From the NCBI RefSeq assembly GCF_008124835.1, contig NZ_VNHW01000019.1, forward strand, positions 1 to 51,956: a stretch of 51,956 nucleotides of DNA, given 5' to 3'. Source of the DNA: Blastococcus xanthinilyticus (GTDB taxonomy: Bacteria; Actinomycetota; Actinomycetes; Mycobacteriales; Geodermatophilaceae). Positions 9,443-18,792 of the stretch are shown here, piece by piece. Numbering within the stretch: the first letter of the stretch is position 1; every line of letters starts with the position of its first letter. Made by a program: the position numbers and the translations under genes. The notes beneath the pieces were generated by a model that was given only the letters and a program-made list of their open reading frames with translations, was not told where the DNA came from and ran no database searches.

Positions 9443-10135
9443 GTGACCTCCGACCGCACCGTCGACCTCGGGTTCGCCCGCCTGGACGCCGACCGCGCCG
9501 TCCGCACCGGCACCCCGGAGGTGGTCTTCGCGGCCGGCAAGACCCCGGCCGAGACGGTGGCCTGCCTCGCCGGGCTGCTCGCCGCCGGCGTCCGGCCCGC
9601 CTGGGCGACCCGGGTCGACGACACCACGGCCGCGGCGATCCGGGAGCGCTGGCCGGAGGCGGTGGTCGGCGGGCAGGCGCGGTGCGCGGTCGTGGGGCCG
9701 CTGCCCGACCCGGTGGGCGAGGTGCTCGTGCTCACCGCCGGGACGTCGGACGGCCCGGTGGCCGCCGAGGTGGTGGCCACCCTCGCCGCCTGCGGCGTCG
9801 GTGCCCGGCGGGTGGACGACGTGGGCGTCGCCGGCATCCACCGGGTGCTCGCCGTCGTCCCCGACCTCGCCGCCGCCGACGCCGTGGTGGTGGTCGCCGG
9901 GATGGACGGCGCGCTGCCCAGCGTGGTGGCGGGGCTGACCGACCGGCTGGTGGTCGCGGTGCCGACGTCGGTCGGCTACGGCGCCGCGTTCGAGGGGCTG
10001 GCCGCGCTGCTGACCATGCTCACCGCCTGCGCACCCGGCGTCCTCGTGGTGAACATCGACAACGGCTTCGGCGCAGGGGTCGCGGCGGCCCGGATCGTCC
10101 GCTCCTCCTCCGGCGGGCCGCCGGCTCAGCGGTAG
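9443..10135 (+). CDS. larB: Nickel pincer cofactor biosynthesis protein LarB
   Basis: LarB carboxylates nicotinic acid adenine dinucleotide and releases AMP, the first step to the nickel-pincer nucleotide used by lactate racemase LarA and related enzymes. The 230-residue product starts at GTG 9443 with DLGFARLDADRAVRTGTPEVV. Its PurE-like C-terminal half contains LTAGTSDGPVAAE, VVAGMDGALPSVVAGL and SVGYGAAFEGLAAL, the family signature. No ribosome-binding site is clear. It converges on larE with a 10-base overlap. LarC, the nickel-inserting partner, and LarA are not in this window. Confidence 0.9.
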   Translation: MTSDRTVDLGFARLDADRAVRTGTPEVVFAAGKTPAETVACLAGLLAAGVRPAWATRVDDTTAAAIRERWPEAVVGGQARCAVVGPLPDPVGEVLVLTAGTSDGPVAAEVVATLAACGVGARRVDDVGVAGIHRVLAVVPDLAAADAVVVVAGMDGALPSVVAGLTDRLVVAVPTSVGYGAAFEGLAALLTMLTACAPGVLVVNIDNGFGAGVAAARIVRSSSGGPPAQR

Positions 10136-10980
10136 CGGACGGGGTCGGGCAGGAGCTCGTTCATCGACCCGGACCGGAAGCCGCGGGGGTCCAGCTCGAC
10201 GGCCGTGAAGCCACCGACGGCGCCGAGCAGCCCGGGGCGGGCGGCCACCGCCGCCACCAGCGCCGGATCGACCTCCACCCGGGCGACGTCCTCCCCCATG
10301 TCCCGCACCCGCAGGTCGCGCACCGGCAGGCCGGCGTCGGACAGCGCGGTGCGGAGGGCCGCCTCCGCGCGCTCCACCCGGCCGAGCGCCGCGGCGGACA
10401 CCGGGACGCCGTAGGCGATCCGGCTGGCCAGGCAGGCGGCGGCCGGCTTGTCGGCGAGGGGCAGCTCCCAGCGGCGGGCCGCGGCCCGGACGTCGTCCTT
10501 GGTCAGGCCGGCGCGCGCCAGCGGCGCCCAGGCCCCGCGCTCGGCGGCGGCGCGGATGCCGGGCCGGAATCCGGCGCGCAGGTCGTCGGCGTTGGTGCCC
10601 GTGACGACGTCGGCGATGCCGAGGGACGCGGCCAGCGGCGTCAGCACCTCGACCAGCTCGGTCTTGCAGAAGGCGCACCGGTTCCCGGCGTTGGCCCGGT
10701 AGCCGGCCCGGGACAGCTCGTCGGTGCGCGGGTGCTCGTGCCGCACTCCGAGGGAGGCGGCGAACCGGGCGGCGCCGGCCAGCTCGGCGACCGGGAGGCT
10801 GGGCGAGACGGCGGTGGCCGCCACCACGGCGTCCGGCCCCAGCGCGCGGACGGCGGCGGCGAGCAGCAGGCCGCTGTCCACGCCCCCGGAGAAGGCCACG
10901 AGCACCCCCGGCAGCCCGGACAGCTCGGCGTCCAGCGCCGCCAGGCGCGCATCGAGGCTCATCCCCTCGAAGGCTGCCAC
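10126..10980 (-). CDS. larE: ATP-dependent sacrificial sulfur transferase LarE
   Basis: LarE adenylylates the pyridinium dicarboxylate made by LarB and installs its sulfur atoms. The 284-residue protein has the PP-loop SGGVDS (31-36) and the conserved NRCAFCKTEL. It also has KPAAACLASRI, whose Cys corresponds to the sulfur-donating Cys176 of Lactiplantibacillus LarE, so this is the sacrificial single-cysteine type and not the cluster-bearing three-cysteine type. The start is GTG 10980; ATG 10962 is equally plausible (GAGGGG abuts it). It follows truB by four bases and was probably added to the end of the truB operon. Confidence 0.9.
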   Translation of the reverse strand: MAAFEGMSLDARLAALDAELSGLPGVLVAFSGGVDSGLLLAAAVRALGPDAVVAATAVSPSLPVAELAGAARFAASLGVRHEHPRTDELSRAGYRANAGNRCAFCKTELVEVLTPLAASLGIADVVTGTNADDLRAGFRPGIRAAAERGAWAPLARAGLTKDDVRAAARRWELPLADKPAAACLASRIAYGVPVSAAALGRVERAEAALRTALSDAGLPVRDLRVRDMGEDVARVEVDPALVAAVAARPGLLGAVGGFTAVELDPRGFRSGSMNELLPDPVRYR

Positions 10981-10984
10981 CAGC

Positions 10985-11902
10985 TCAGCCCGGCGGGAAG
11001 CCCACCGCGACGCGGGTGGCCCGGCCGGCGTCCTCGATCAGCGCCACGAGCCGGCCGTCGGGGTCCACGGCGGCGTGCGTCCCGGCCGCGCCGGTCGCGG
11101 GGATGCGCTGGCCGTAGCCGAGCGCCCGCGCCTCCTCCGCCGTCAGCGACCGCTCGGGGAAGAGCAGCCGGGCGGCATCGGTCAGGGGCAGGAAGCCCGG
11201 TCCGCCACCGGCGACCAGCGCGGCGGCCGACTCCTCGACCGTGCCGGCCTCGGCCACGGTGAAGGAGCCCGAGGTGGTCCGCCGCAGCGCGGTGAGGTGG
11301 CCGCCCACGCCGAGCGCGGCGCCGGCGTCCCGCGCGATGGCGCGGATGTAGGTGCCGGCGGTGCACTCGACGGTCACGTCGACGTCGACCAGGTCGGGGC
11401 TCGGCCGGTCGATGCGGCGCACCTCGAGCCGGTGGACGGTGACCGACCGGGCGGCCAGTTCGACGGCCTCGCCGGCGCGCACCCGGTCGTAGGAGCGGCG
11501 GCCGTCGACCTTCACCGCGCTGACCGCCGAGGGCACCTGCTGGAGCGGGCCGGTCTGGGCGGCGAACGCCGCCCGGACCGCGGCGTCGTCCAGGCCCGCC
11601 GTGGAGGTGGTGGTCACGACGTCGCCCTCGCGGTCGTCGGTGACGGTCGCCTGGCCGAGCCGGACGGTCGCCTCGTAGGTCTTGCCGGAGCCGCCGACGT
11701 AGCCCAGCAGCCGCGTCGCCGCGCCCACCCCGAGGATGAGCAGGCCGGTGGCCATCGGGTCGAGGGTGCCGGCGTGGCCGACCTTGCGCACCGACAGCGC
11801 CCGCCGGGCGCGGGCCACGACGTCGTGGGAGGTCATGCCGCCGGGCTTGTCGACCAGCATCAGGCCGGGCGGGACATCGGCGTCGGGGCGGCGTGGGCTC
11901 AC
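10985..11902 (-). CDS. truB: tRNA pseudouridine(55) synthase
   Basis: Makes pseudouridine 55 in the T-loop of tRNAs. The 305-residue product has LMLVDKPGGMTSHDVV and the catalytic motif GHAGTLDPMATGLL (active-site Asp), then YEATVRLGQAT and CTAGTYIRAIARD. It starts at GTG 11902, overlapping the MATE stop in a GTGA, which indicates translational coupling. In most actinobacteria truB follows rbfA or nrnA and precedes ribF. Here a MATE gene and repeat array come before it and larE after it, so the canonical block is split. Confidence 0.95.
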   Translation of the reverse strand: MSPRRPDADVPPGLMLVDKPGGMTSHDVVARARRALSVRKVGHAGTLDPMATGLLILGVGAATRLLGYVGGSGKTYEATVRLGQATVTDDREGDVVTTTSTAGLDDAAVRAAFAAQTGPLQQVPSAVSAVKVDGRRSYDRVRAGEAVELAARSVTVHRLEVRRIDRPSPDLVDVDVTVECTAGTYIRAIARDAGAALGVGGHLTALRRTTSGSFTVAEAGTVEESAAALVAGGGPGFLPLTDAARLLFPERSLTAEEARALGYGQRIPATGAAGTHAAVDPDGRLVALIEDAGRATRVAVGFPPG

Positions 11903-13290
11903 CTGCTCACCGTCTCAGGCGCGCCCAGCCACCGGTCACCCGCCACCCTGGCGAGCACGGCGACCAGCCGGAGGGCGATGAACAGCGTCAGCCCGGTCCA
12001 GACGCCGGCCAGCCCGAGGTCGAGCGGGCCGGCGAGCAGGGACAGCGGGAGGAAGCCGACCAGCGCGGCGGCGATGGTGACGGTCCGCAGGTAGCCGACG
12101 TCCCCCGCCCCCATCAGCACGCCGTCCAGCGCGAAGACCACCCCGGCCAGCGGCTGGAAGCCGGCGAGGAACCACCAGACGACGGCGGCCTGGGCGAGCA
12201 CCGCGGGGTCGTCGGTGAACAGCGGCGGCACCACGTCGCGCAGCGCCAGCAGCAGGGCCGCCACGAGGCAGCCGGTGCCCAGCCCCCAGGCCGTGACCCG
12301 GCGGGCGGTCGCACGGGCGTCGCCGGGGCGGCCGCCGCCGAGCGCTTGCCCGACGAGGGTCTGGGCGGCGATGGCGTAGGCGTCGAGCACCAGCGCCAGG
12401 AAGAAGAACAGCTGCAGGGCGATCTGGTGGGCGCCCAGCGCGGCGGTCCCCGCGCGCGCGGCCACACCGGCGGCGACCAGGAACGACAGCTGCAGGACCG
12501 CCGCGCGGAGCAGCAGGTCCCGCCCGATGACCAGCTGGTGCACCAGTGCGCCGGGGCGCACCCGCCAGGTCGCGCCCTCGCGCCGCAGCGCCTGCACGAA
12601 GAGCGCGGCGGTGAGCGCCTGGCCGGTGACGTTGGCGACCGCGGAGCCGACCAGCCCCAGCCCGGCCGGGTGCACCAGGAGGGGGCACAGGACGAGGCTC
12701 ACCAGACTGCCGGCGAGGACGAACCGCACCGGACGCCGCAGCTCCTGCACGCCGCGCAGCCAGCCGTTGCCGGCCAGCGAGACGAGCAGCAGCGGAGCAC
12801 CGAGCGCCGCGATCCGCAGCCACTCCTCGCCGGCGTGGGCGACCGGGCCGGCCCCGCCGGCGAGCAGCCGGGTCAGCGGGCCGGCGAGGAGCTGGAAGAG
12901 GACGACGACGAGCAGCCCCAGCGCGAGGGCCAGCCAGGTCGCCTGGACGCCCTCCTCGACGGCGCCCGCCCGGTCACCGCCGCCGGCCCGGCGGGCGGCC
13001 CGCGCGGTGGTCCCGTAGGCGAGGAAGTTCAGCAGCGCGGCGGCCCAGGCCAGCAGCCCGCCGCCGACGGCGAGCCCGCCGAGCGCCACCGTGCCGAGGT
13101 TTCCGATGACCGCGGTGTCGACCAGCAGGTACAGCGGCTCCGCGGCCAGGACCACCAGCGCCGGCAAGGCAAGAGCGAGGACACCGGGCCGCGGAGGGCG
13201 GAGCCCTCCCGGCGCGGTGGCCTGGACGGGCTCTCCACCGCCGGGGGACGGCACGTGGTCGCGGTGCTGCCCGGAGGGTGGCGACGTCAT
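11899..13290 (-). CDS. MATE (DinF-like) efflux transporter
   Basis: A multidrug and toxin extrusion family carrier with about 12 membrane helices and a length (463 residues) normal for the family. The conserved beginning is LALALPALVVLAAEPLYLL followed by VDTAVIGNLG; ALGAHQIALQLFF and WFLAGFQPLAGVVFALDGV match DinF-type members. In many actinobacteria a dinF gene sits just upstream of truB. Unusually, the start I favour (ATG 13290, GGAGGG eight bases upstream) lies inside the first unit of the tandem array. The first ~30 residues (MTSPPSGQHRDHVPSPGGGE onward) are therefore repeat-encoded and Pro/Gly-rich. A later GTG at 13254 lacks a ribosome-binding site. Confidence 0.85.
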   Translation of the reverse strand: MTSPPSGQHRDHVPSPGGGEPVQATAPGGLRPPRPGVLALALPALVVLAAEPLYLLVDTAVIGNLGTVALGGLAVGGGLLAWAAALLNFLAYGTTARAARRAGGGDRAGAVEEGVQATWLALALGLLVVVLFQLLAGPLTRLLAGGAGPVAHAGEEWLRIAALGAPLLLVSLAGNGWLRGVQELRRPVRFVLAGSLVSLVLCPLLVHPAGLGLVGSAVANVTGQALTAALFVQALRREGATWRVRPGALVHQLVIGRDLLLRAAVLQLSFLVAAGVAARAGTAALGAHQIALQLFFFLALVLDAYAIAAQTLVGQALGGGRPGDARATARRVTAWGLGTGCLVAALLLALRDVVPPLFTDDPAVLAQAAVVWWFLAGFQPLAGVVFALDGVLMGAGDVGYLRTVTIAAALVGFLPLSLLAGPLDLGLAGVWTGLTLFIALRLVAVLARVAGDRWLGAPETVSR

Positions 13291-13670
13291 GGCCGGAGCC
13301 CTCCCGGCGCGGTGGCCTGGACGGGCTCTCCACCGCCGGGGGACGGCACGTGGTCGCGGTGCTGCCCGGAGGGTGGCGACGTCATGGCCGGAGCCCTCCC
13401 GGCGCGGTGGCATGGACGGGCTCAGCGCCCGTCGGGGACGGCACGTGGTCGCGGTGCTGCCCGGAGGGTGGCGACGTCATGGCCGGAGCCCTCCCGGCGC
13501 GGTGGCATGGACGGGCTCACCGCCCGTCGGGGACGGCACGTGGTCGCGGTGCTGCCCGGAGGGTGGCGACGTCATGGCCGGAGCCCTCCCGGCGCGGTGG
13601 CGTGGACGGGCTCACCGCGAGTCGGGGACGCTCGGTGGCCGCGGTGCGGTCCGGAGGACCGCCGTGTCAT
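13201..13670 (-). repeat. Five-unit 95-bp tandem repeat array
   Basis: GAGCCCTCCC recurs on the plus strand at 13201, 13296, 13391, 13486 and 13581, exactly every 95 bases. Units 1 and 2 are identical, units 3 and 4 differ by one base, and unit 5 (nearest nrnA) is the most diverged. There are no spacers, so this is not a CRISPR. On the minus strand each of the first four units reads ATGACGTCGCCACCCTCCGG... and ends CGGGAGGGCTCCGGCC, so each unit's tail offers a Shine-Dalgarno site for the next unit's ATG. Unit 5 begins over the nrnA stop codon and holds the perfect hairpin GCGGTCCTCCGGACCGC (13662-13646). Diverged single copies occur at 5841 and 22235. Confidence 0.95.
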
Positions 13671-14686
13671 CGCGTGCAGAGCTGGGCGCGCAGCGCCGCG
13701 ACCGTGCCCTCGCGGTCGGCGGAGGAGGTGTAGCCCGCCGCCGCGCGGTGACCGCCACCGCCGAGGGCCATGGCCACCCGCGCGACGTCGGTGGCCCCCC
13801 GCGACCGCAGGGAGACCGACCACGACCCGTCGTCCTGGCCCTTCAGGACGCAGGCGACGTCGGCCTCCTCCGCGGAACGGACGACGTCGACGAGGGCTTC
13901 CAGTTGCTCCCCCGGCAGCCCGTGCTCGGCCGCCTCGGCGGTGCTGGACCAGGTCCAGACCAGACCGGCGCCGACCTCGGGCTCCAGCGCCGCCCGGCCG
14001 GCCACCACCGACAGGAGGCCGAGCCAGCCGAAGGGCGCGGTGTCGAACAGCCGGCGGCTGATGGCCGCGTGGTCGATCCCGGTGCCGAGCAGCCGGGCCG
14101 CGAACTCGTGGGTCTCCGGCCGAGTGCTGCCGAAGCGGAAGGAGCCCGTGTCGGCCGCGAGGCCGGCGTAGAGGCAGGTGGCCAGCTGCCGGTCGAGGGT
14201 CACGCCCAGCCCGTCGAGCAGGTCGGCGACCAGGGTGACGGTCGCGGGCGCCGTCGGATCGACCAGGCGCACCTGCCCGAAGCCGGGGTTGCTCGCGTGG
14301 TGGTCGACGACGACCGACGTCATCGCCCGGTCGAGCAGGCCGGCCAGCTCCCCCAGCCGGCCCGGTGACGCCGCGTCCAGGCTGACGAAGACGTCCGGGG
14401 ACGACGGCACCGCGTCCGCCGGCACGAGACCGTCGGCACCGGGGATCCATCCCAGCGAGGCGGGCAGCGTGAACGGACCTGGGAAGGTGGCGAGCACGCG
14501 GGCGCCCCGCCGTCGCAGGCCCTCGGCGAGCGCCAGGGTGCTGCCCAGCGCATCGGCATCGGGCTGCACGTGACCGGAGAGCACGACGGTCGCGCGGGAC
14601 TGCGCGGCCTCGGCCAGCACGGCGGCCGCCGATCGGGTGGCGGCCGCCAGATCGGCGGCCGGGCGCCCGTCGGAGGCGGGGCTCAC
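13667..14686 (-). CDS. nrnA: DHH/DHHA1 family phosphoesterase (NrnA-like)
   Basis: A 339-residue bifunctional oligoribonuclease / phosphoadenosine phosphatase type protein that degrades nano-RNAs, cyclic-dinucleotide products or pAp. It shows LSGHVQPDADALGSTLAL (first Asp motif), VSLDAA, the name-giving VVVDHHASN, LYAGLAADTGSFRF, and the DHHA1 glycine motif ALGGGGHRAAAGY near the C terminus. The start is GTG 14686, overlapping the previous stop as GTGA. Its stop TGA (13669-13667) is the first codon of repeat unit 5. In other actinobacteria nrnA likewise sits between rbfA and truB. Confidence 0.92.
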   Translation of the reverse strand: MSPASDGRPAADLAAATRSAAAVLAEAAQSRATVVLSGHVQPDADALGSTLALAEGLRRRGARVLATFPGPFTLPASLGWIPGADGLVPADAVPSSPDVFVSLDAASPGRLGELAGLLDRAMTSVVVDHHASNPGFGQVRLVDPTAPATVTLVADLLDGLGVTLDRQLATCLYAGLAADTGSFRFGSTRPETHEFAARLLGTGIDHAAISRRLFDTAPFGWLGLLSVVAGRAALEPEVGAGLVWTWSSTAEAAEHGLPGEQLEALVDVVRSAEEADVACVLKGQDDGSWSVSLRSRGATDVARVAMALGGGGHRAAAGYTSSADREGTVAALRAQLCTR

Positions 14687-14925
14687 GCGCCCGCGTCGGG
14701 GTCGGCCACCCGGCCGCCCTGGTGCTCGGTGATGTCGCCCCCGCCGACCGGGTAGCCGGGGCCACCGTCGTCGGGCTCGTCGGCGGCGATGCTGGGCACC
14801 TCCCCGATCTGACCGCGCTTGCCGCCGTCGGTCGGGTCGCCGGTGGCGGGCACGCGCCGCCCGCCCAGCACCGCCTCGCCCTGGCCCTCGTCGGGCTCGA
14901 ACGGGTCGGGGTCGTTCTCGGTCAC
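14683..14925 (-). CDS. Small acidic protein of unknown function, 80 residues
   Basis: I do not recognise this protein. It starts at GTG 14925 with [16 protein letters not shown] and is rich in Asp, Glu, Gly and Pro. It has no cysteines, no membrane segment and no obvious fold, so it is likely disordered. What makes it credible is position: its start overlaps the rbfA stop (GTGA) and its stop overlaps the nrnA start (GTGA). It is thus translationally coupled on both sides within the ribosome-maturation operon. A short spacer peptide retained only for coupling is the alternative. Confidence 0.65.
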   Translation of the reverse strand: MTENDPDPFEPDEGQGEAVLGGRRVPATGDPTDGGKRGQIGEVPSIAADEPDDGGPGYPVGGGDITEHQGGRVADPDAGA

Positions 14926-15440
14926 GGTGCGCTCCTCGTGGCGGCGGTGTCCTCGGAGGCGTCATCGGCGGGGTCGGACCCCGTCGTGTCGTCCTCGTCC
15001 TCGTCCTCGTCCTCGTCGTCCTCCGCCGGCTTCCGGTACGGGTCGGCCTCGCCGGCGTAGCTGGCACCCTCCCGGGCCCGGGCCAGCTCGGCGTCGGCGT
15101 GCCGGGCGCGCTCGAGCGCCTCCTCCAGCTCCCGGGCGGTGTCCGGGACGATGTCGGCCACGAACGTGAGCGACGGCACGAACTTGATGCCGGTCTGCCG
15201 GCCGACGGTGGAGCGCAGCACCCCGGTGGCGCTGGTCAGCGCCTTCGCCGAGTCGGCGATCTGGATGTCGTCCCCGTAGACCGTGTAGAAGACCGTGGCC
15301 TCCCGCAGGTCACTGGTCACCCGGGCGTCGGTGACCGTCACCATGCCCAGGCGGGGGTCCTTGATCTGGGACTCGATCGCGGCGGAGACGATCTGTCGGA
15401 TGCGCACCGCGAGCTTGCGAGCGCGAGCCGGATCGGCCAT
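14922..15440 (-). CDS. rbfA: 30S ribosome-binding factor A
   Basis: Binds the free 30S subunit and assists late 16S maturation and cold adaptation. The 172-residue product has the RbfA core: [40 protein letters not shown], and [19 protein letters not shown] with [10 protein letters not shown]. The C-terminal ~50 residues are an added acidic tail with an [12 protein letters not shown] run, longer than in most RbfA proteins. It starts at ATG 15440 and its stop overlaps the next gene (GTGA). Confidence 0.95.
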   Translation of the reverse strand: MADPARARKLAVRIRQIVSAAIESQIKDPRLGMVTVTDARVTSDLREATVFYTVYGDDIQIADSAKALTSATGVLRSTVGRQTGIKFVPSLTFVADIVPDTARELEEALERARHADAELARAREGASYAGEADPYRKPAEDDEDEDEDEDDTTGSDPADDASEDTAATRSAP

Positions 15441-15507
15441 CGGACCTCCAAGGTTCGTGGGTGGAGCGGCCCCGCTCCGGCGAGCGGGACGGGGGCGAGC
15501 GGTCCTC

Positions 15508-15804
15508 TTACTGGTCCTCGTCGCCGAAGAGCTGACGGTGGGTCGACAGCAGCGTCACCTCTGGCCGGTCGGCCAGCAACCGCTCGCACGCGTCGAGCAC
15601 GTCGGTCACCTGTGCGGCCTCCCCCGCCACGGTTGCGACCCCGACCTGCACCCGGCGGTGCAGGTCCTGGTCGCCGACCTCGGCGGCGGCGACGGCGAAG
15701 CGGCGCCGCAGCTCGGCCACGATCGGGCGGACGATGGCGCGCTTGCCCTTGAGCGAGTGCACGTCGCCCAGCAGCAGGTCGGCGGTGAGCGTGCCGGTGA
15801 ACAC
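15508..15804 (-). CDS. ylxP: YlxP-like DUF503 protein
   Basis: A 98-residue DUF503 protein. Visible are [39 protein letters not shown], and [20 protein letters not shown]. Its Bacillus counterpart YlxP lies in the same place, between infB and rbfA, and is thought to assist ribosome assembly. I chose GTG 15804, which has GGAGG eight bases upstream; GTG 15810 (two-base spacing) is the alternative. The infB stop lies 41 bases upstream. Confidence 0.85.
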   Translation of the reverse strand: MFTGTLTADLLLGDVHSLKGKRAIVRPIVAELRRRFAVAAAEVGDQDLHRRVQVGVATVAGEAAQVTDVLDACERLLADRPEVTLLSTHRQLFGDEDQ

Positions 15805-15845
15805 GCTCACCGCCTCCCTGCTGGATGGTGCTGGAACGGGTCCGG

Positions 15846-18731
15846 TCAGTCGCGCGGCTTCTCGCGCATCTCGAAGGTCTCGATCACGTCGTCGACCTTG
15901 ATGTCGTTGAACGACCCCAGGCCGATACCGCACTCGTAGCCCTCGCGGACCTCGGTCGCGTCGTCCTTGAACCGGCGGAGGGACTCCACCGACAGGTTGT
16001 CGGCGACCACGGCACCGTCGCGGATGAGACGGGCCTTCGAGTTGCGGACGATCGTGCCGCTGCGGACCAGCGAACCGGCGACGTTGCCGATCTTCGGCAC
16101 CCGGAAGACCTCGCGGACCTCCGCCGTGCCGAGCTGGACCTCCTCGTAGATGGGCTTGAGCATGCCCTTGAGCGCGGCCTCGATCTCGTCGATCGCCTGG
16201 TAGATGACCGTGTAGTACCGGACGTCCACCCCTTCGCGGTTGGCGAGCTCGGTGGCCTGGCCCTCGGCCCGGACGTTGAAGCCCAGGACGATGACGTCGT
16301 CGGCCAGCGCCAGGTCGATGTCGCTCTTGGTGATGCCACCGACGCCGCGGTGGATGACCCGGAGCGAGATCTCGTCGTCGACCTCGATCTTCATGAGCGC
16401 CTCTTCGAGCGCCTCGACGGTGCCCGAGTTGTCGCCCTTGATGATCAGGTTGAGCTGACGGGTCTCCTTGAGCGCCGCGTCGAGGTCCTCGAGGCTGATC
16501 CGCTTGCGCATCGAGGCGTTCTGCGCGTTGCGGATGCGGGCCTGACGACGATCGGCGATCTGCCGGGCGACGCGGTCCTCGTCGACGACGAGGAAGGTGT
16601 CGCCGGCACGCGGCACCGAGGTGAGGCCCACGACCTGCACGGGGCGGGCCGGCAGGGCCTCCTTCAGCTTGTTGCCGTGCTCGTCGAGCAGCGACCGGAC
16701 GCGACCGTAGGCGTCGCCGGCCACGATCGAGTCGCCCTGGCGCAGCGTGCCGCGCTGGACGAGCACCGTGGCGACGGGCCCGCGGCCCTTGTCCAGCTTG
16801 CCTTCGATGACCACACCCTGCGGGTCCTGCTCGGTGTTCGCGCGCAGGTCGAGGGAGGCGTCGGCGGTCAGCAGCACCGCCGCGAGCAGGTCGTCGAGAC
16901 CCTGCCGCGTGATGGCCGAGACGTCGACGAACATTGTCTCGCCGCCGTACTCCTCGGCGACCAGGCCGTACTCGGTGAGCTGCTGGCGGATCTTGGCGGG
17001 GTTGGCCCCCTCCTTGTCCACCTTGTTCACCGCGACCACGATCGGGACCTCGGCGGCCTGGGCGTGGTTGAGCGCCTCGACGGTCTGCGGCATGACGCCG
17101 TCGTCCGCCGCGACCACCAGGATGACGATGTCGGTGACCTTCGCACCGCGGGCACGCATCGCGGTGAACGACTCGTGACCCGGGGTGTCGATGAAGGTGA
17201 CCGGACGCTCGTTGCCGTCCAGCTCGGTGACGACCTGGTAGGCGCCGATGTGCTGGGTGATGCCGCCGGCCTCGCGGGCCACGACGTTGGCGTCGCGGAT
17301 CGCGTCGAGGAGCTTGGTCTTTCCGTGGTCGACGTGACCCATGACGGTCACGACCGGCGGACGGGCCGACCAGTCCTCCTCGTCGCCCTCCTCGTCACCG
17401 AAGGTGAGGTCGAAGGTCTCGAGGAGCTCGCGGTCCTCGTCCTCGGGGCTGACGACCTGGATGACCCAGCCGATCTCGGCGCCGAGCAGCTGCAGCGTCT
17501 CGTCGTTGACCGACTGCGTCGCGGTGACCATCTCGCCCAGGTGGAAGAGGGCGGTGACCAGCGCGGCCGGCTGGGCGTTGATCCGCTCGGCCAGGTCGGT
17601 CAGCGAGGCGCCACGGGGCAGCCGGACGGTCTGCCCGTTGCCACGCGGCAGGCTGACGCCGCCCATGCTTGGCGCCGCCATGGAGTCGAACTCCTGACGC
17701 CGCTGCTTCTTGCTCTTGCGGCCACGGACCGGCCCACGACCGCCGGGACGGCCGAAGGCACCGGCGGTGCCGGCACCCGAACCGCCACGGCCGCGACCAC
17801 GGCCACCGCCGCCACCGCGGAAGCCACCACCGGCGGGCGCGCCGGCACCGGGGGCACCGCCGCCGCCACCGGGACGGAAGCCACCGCCACCGCCACCGCC
17901 GGGACCACCCGGACGGCCGCGGCCACCGGGACCACCGGGACCGCCACCGGGGCGACCGCCACCGGCGGGCCGGCCGGGCATCATGCCCGGGGACGGGCGC
18001 TGCGGCATCATGCCCGGGTTCGGGCGCGGGCCACCGGGGCCCGCGGCCGGACGCGGGCCACCGGCACCGGGACCGGGACGGGGACCACCGGGTCCGGCCG
18101 GACGGGGACCACCGGCGCCGGGCGCCGGGCGGGGACCGCCGGTACCGGGCGCGGGACGGCCACCCGCCGCCGGACCGGGACGCGGGCCACCGGCCGCGGG
18201 GGCCGGCCGGGGGGCGCTGCTGAAGGGGTTGTTACCGGGTCGCGGCGCCGGCCGCGGGCCGGGACGCGGACCACCGGGCGCACCACCGCCGGCCGGGCCC
18301 GGACGGGGACCGGCCGGACGCGGAGCGGCCGGCTGCTGCGGCGGAGCCGCCGGGGCCTGTGCGGCCGGGGCGACGGGAGCCGGAGCCTCCGGAGCGGCAG
18401 CCGGCTGCCGGGGACCCGGGCGCGGCCCGGGAGCCGCGGGGCGGGCCGGTGCCGACGGAGCGGCGGCGGCTGGTGCGGAGGGCGCGGCGGGAGCCGCCGG
18501 AGCCGCGGGCTTCGGGGCGGGCGCACTGGGACGGGGGGCGGCCGGCGCGGCGGCGCCGTTCCCGCCCGTCGCGGCGCCGAGTGCCTCACGGAGCCGCCGG
18601 GCCACGGGGGCCTCGACGGTGGAGGACGCGGACTTCACGAACTCGCCCTGCTCCTTGAGCGTGGCGAGCACGGTCTTGCTGTCGACACCGAACTCCTTGG
18701 CGAGTTCGTGTACGCGGGCTTTGCCTGGCAC
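15846..18731 (-). CDS. infB: Translation initiation factor IF-2
   Basis: A GTPase that delivers initiator tRNA to the 30S subunit. The 961-residue protein begins with the IF2N domain ([23 protein letters not shown]). A long low-complexity region (about 55-350) rich in Pro, Ala, Gly and Arg follows, ending in RGR/GGG blocks. A second IF2N domain follows, then the G domain: GHVDHGKT (465-472), DTPGHE (515-520), NKVD (569-572). Domains II-IV complete it. The start is GTG 18731 with AGGAG four bases upstream. The repetitive region produces very long antisense open frames that are not genes. Confidence 0.97.
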   Translation of the reverse strand: MPGKARVHELAKEFGVDSKTVLATLKEQGEFVKSASSTVEAPVARRLREALGAATGGNGAAAPAAPRPSAPAPKPAAPAAPAAPSAPAAAAPSAPARPAAPGPRPGPRQPAAAPEAPAPVAPAAQAPAAPPQQPAAPRPAGPRPGPAGGGAPGGPRPGPRPAPRPGNNPFSSAPRPAPAAGGPRPGPAAGGRPAPGTGGPRPAPGAGGPRPAGPGGPRPGPGAGGPRPAAGPGGPRPNPGMMPQRPSPGMMPGRPAGGGRPGGGPGGPGGRGRPGGPGGGGGGGFRPGGGGGAPGAGAPAGGGFRGGGGGRGRGRGGSGAGTAGAFGRPGGRGPVRGRKSKKQRRQEFDSMAAPSMGGVSLPRGNGQTVRLPRGASLTDLAERINAQPAALVTALFHLGEMVTATQSVNDETLQLLGAEIGWVIQVVSPEDEDRELLETFDLTFGDEEGDEEDWSARPPVVTVMGHVDHGKTKLLDAIRDANVVAREAGGITQHIGAYQVVTELDGNERPVTFIDTPGHESFTAMRARGAKVTDIVILVVAADDGVMPQTVEALNHAQAAEVPIVVAVNKVDKEGANPAKIRQQLTEYGLVAEEYGGETMFVDVSAITRQGLDDLLAAVLLTADASLDLRANTEQDPQGVVIEGKLDKGRGPVATVLVQRGTLRQGDSIVAGDAYGRVRSLLDEHGNKLKEALPARPVQVVGLTSVPRAGDTFLVVDEDRVARQIADRRQARIRNAQNASMRKRISLEDLDAALKETRQLNLIIKGDNSGTVEALEEALMKIEVDDEISLRVIHRGVGGITKSDIDLALADDVIVLGFNVRAEGQATELANREGVDVRYYTVIYQAIDEIEAALKGMLKPIYEEVQLGTAEVREVFRVPKIGNVAGSLVRSGTIVRNSKARLIRDGAVVADNLSVESLRRFKDDATEVREGYECGIGLGSFNDIKVDDVIETFEMREKPRD

Positions 18732-18792
18732 GGGTCTCCTCTTTGTGAGGCCGGCGGCTTGCCCGCTCGACCTCGTCGTTAGTGGCGCATGG

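Noticed and set aside
13201..13670. CRISPR array
   Set aside because: Units abut directly with no spacers, are 95 bp long, and no cas genes are present.
13278..13733. Open frames within the tandem array on either strand
   Set aside because: They are frame products of the repeat itself; period 95 shifts frame each unit and no conserved protein results.
15825..18782. A 985-codon open frame on the plus strand, opposite infB
   Set aside because: It is the complement of the GC-biased, repeat-rich infB and its product is low-complexity with no domains.
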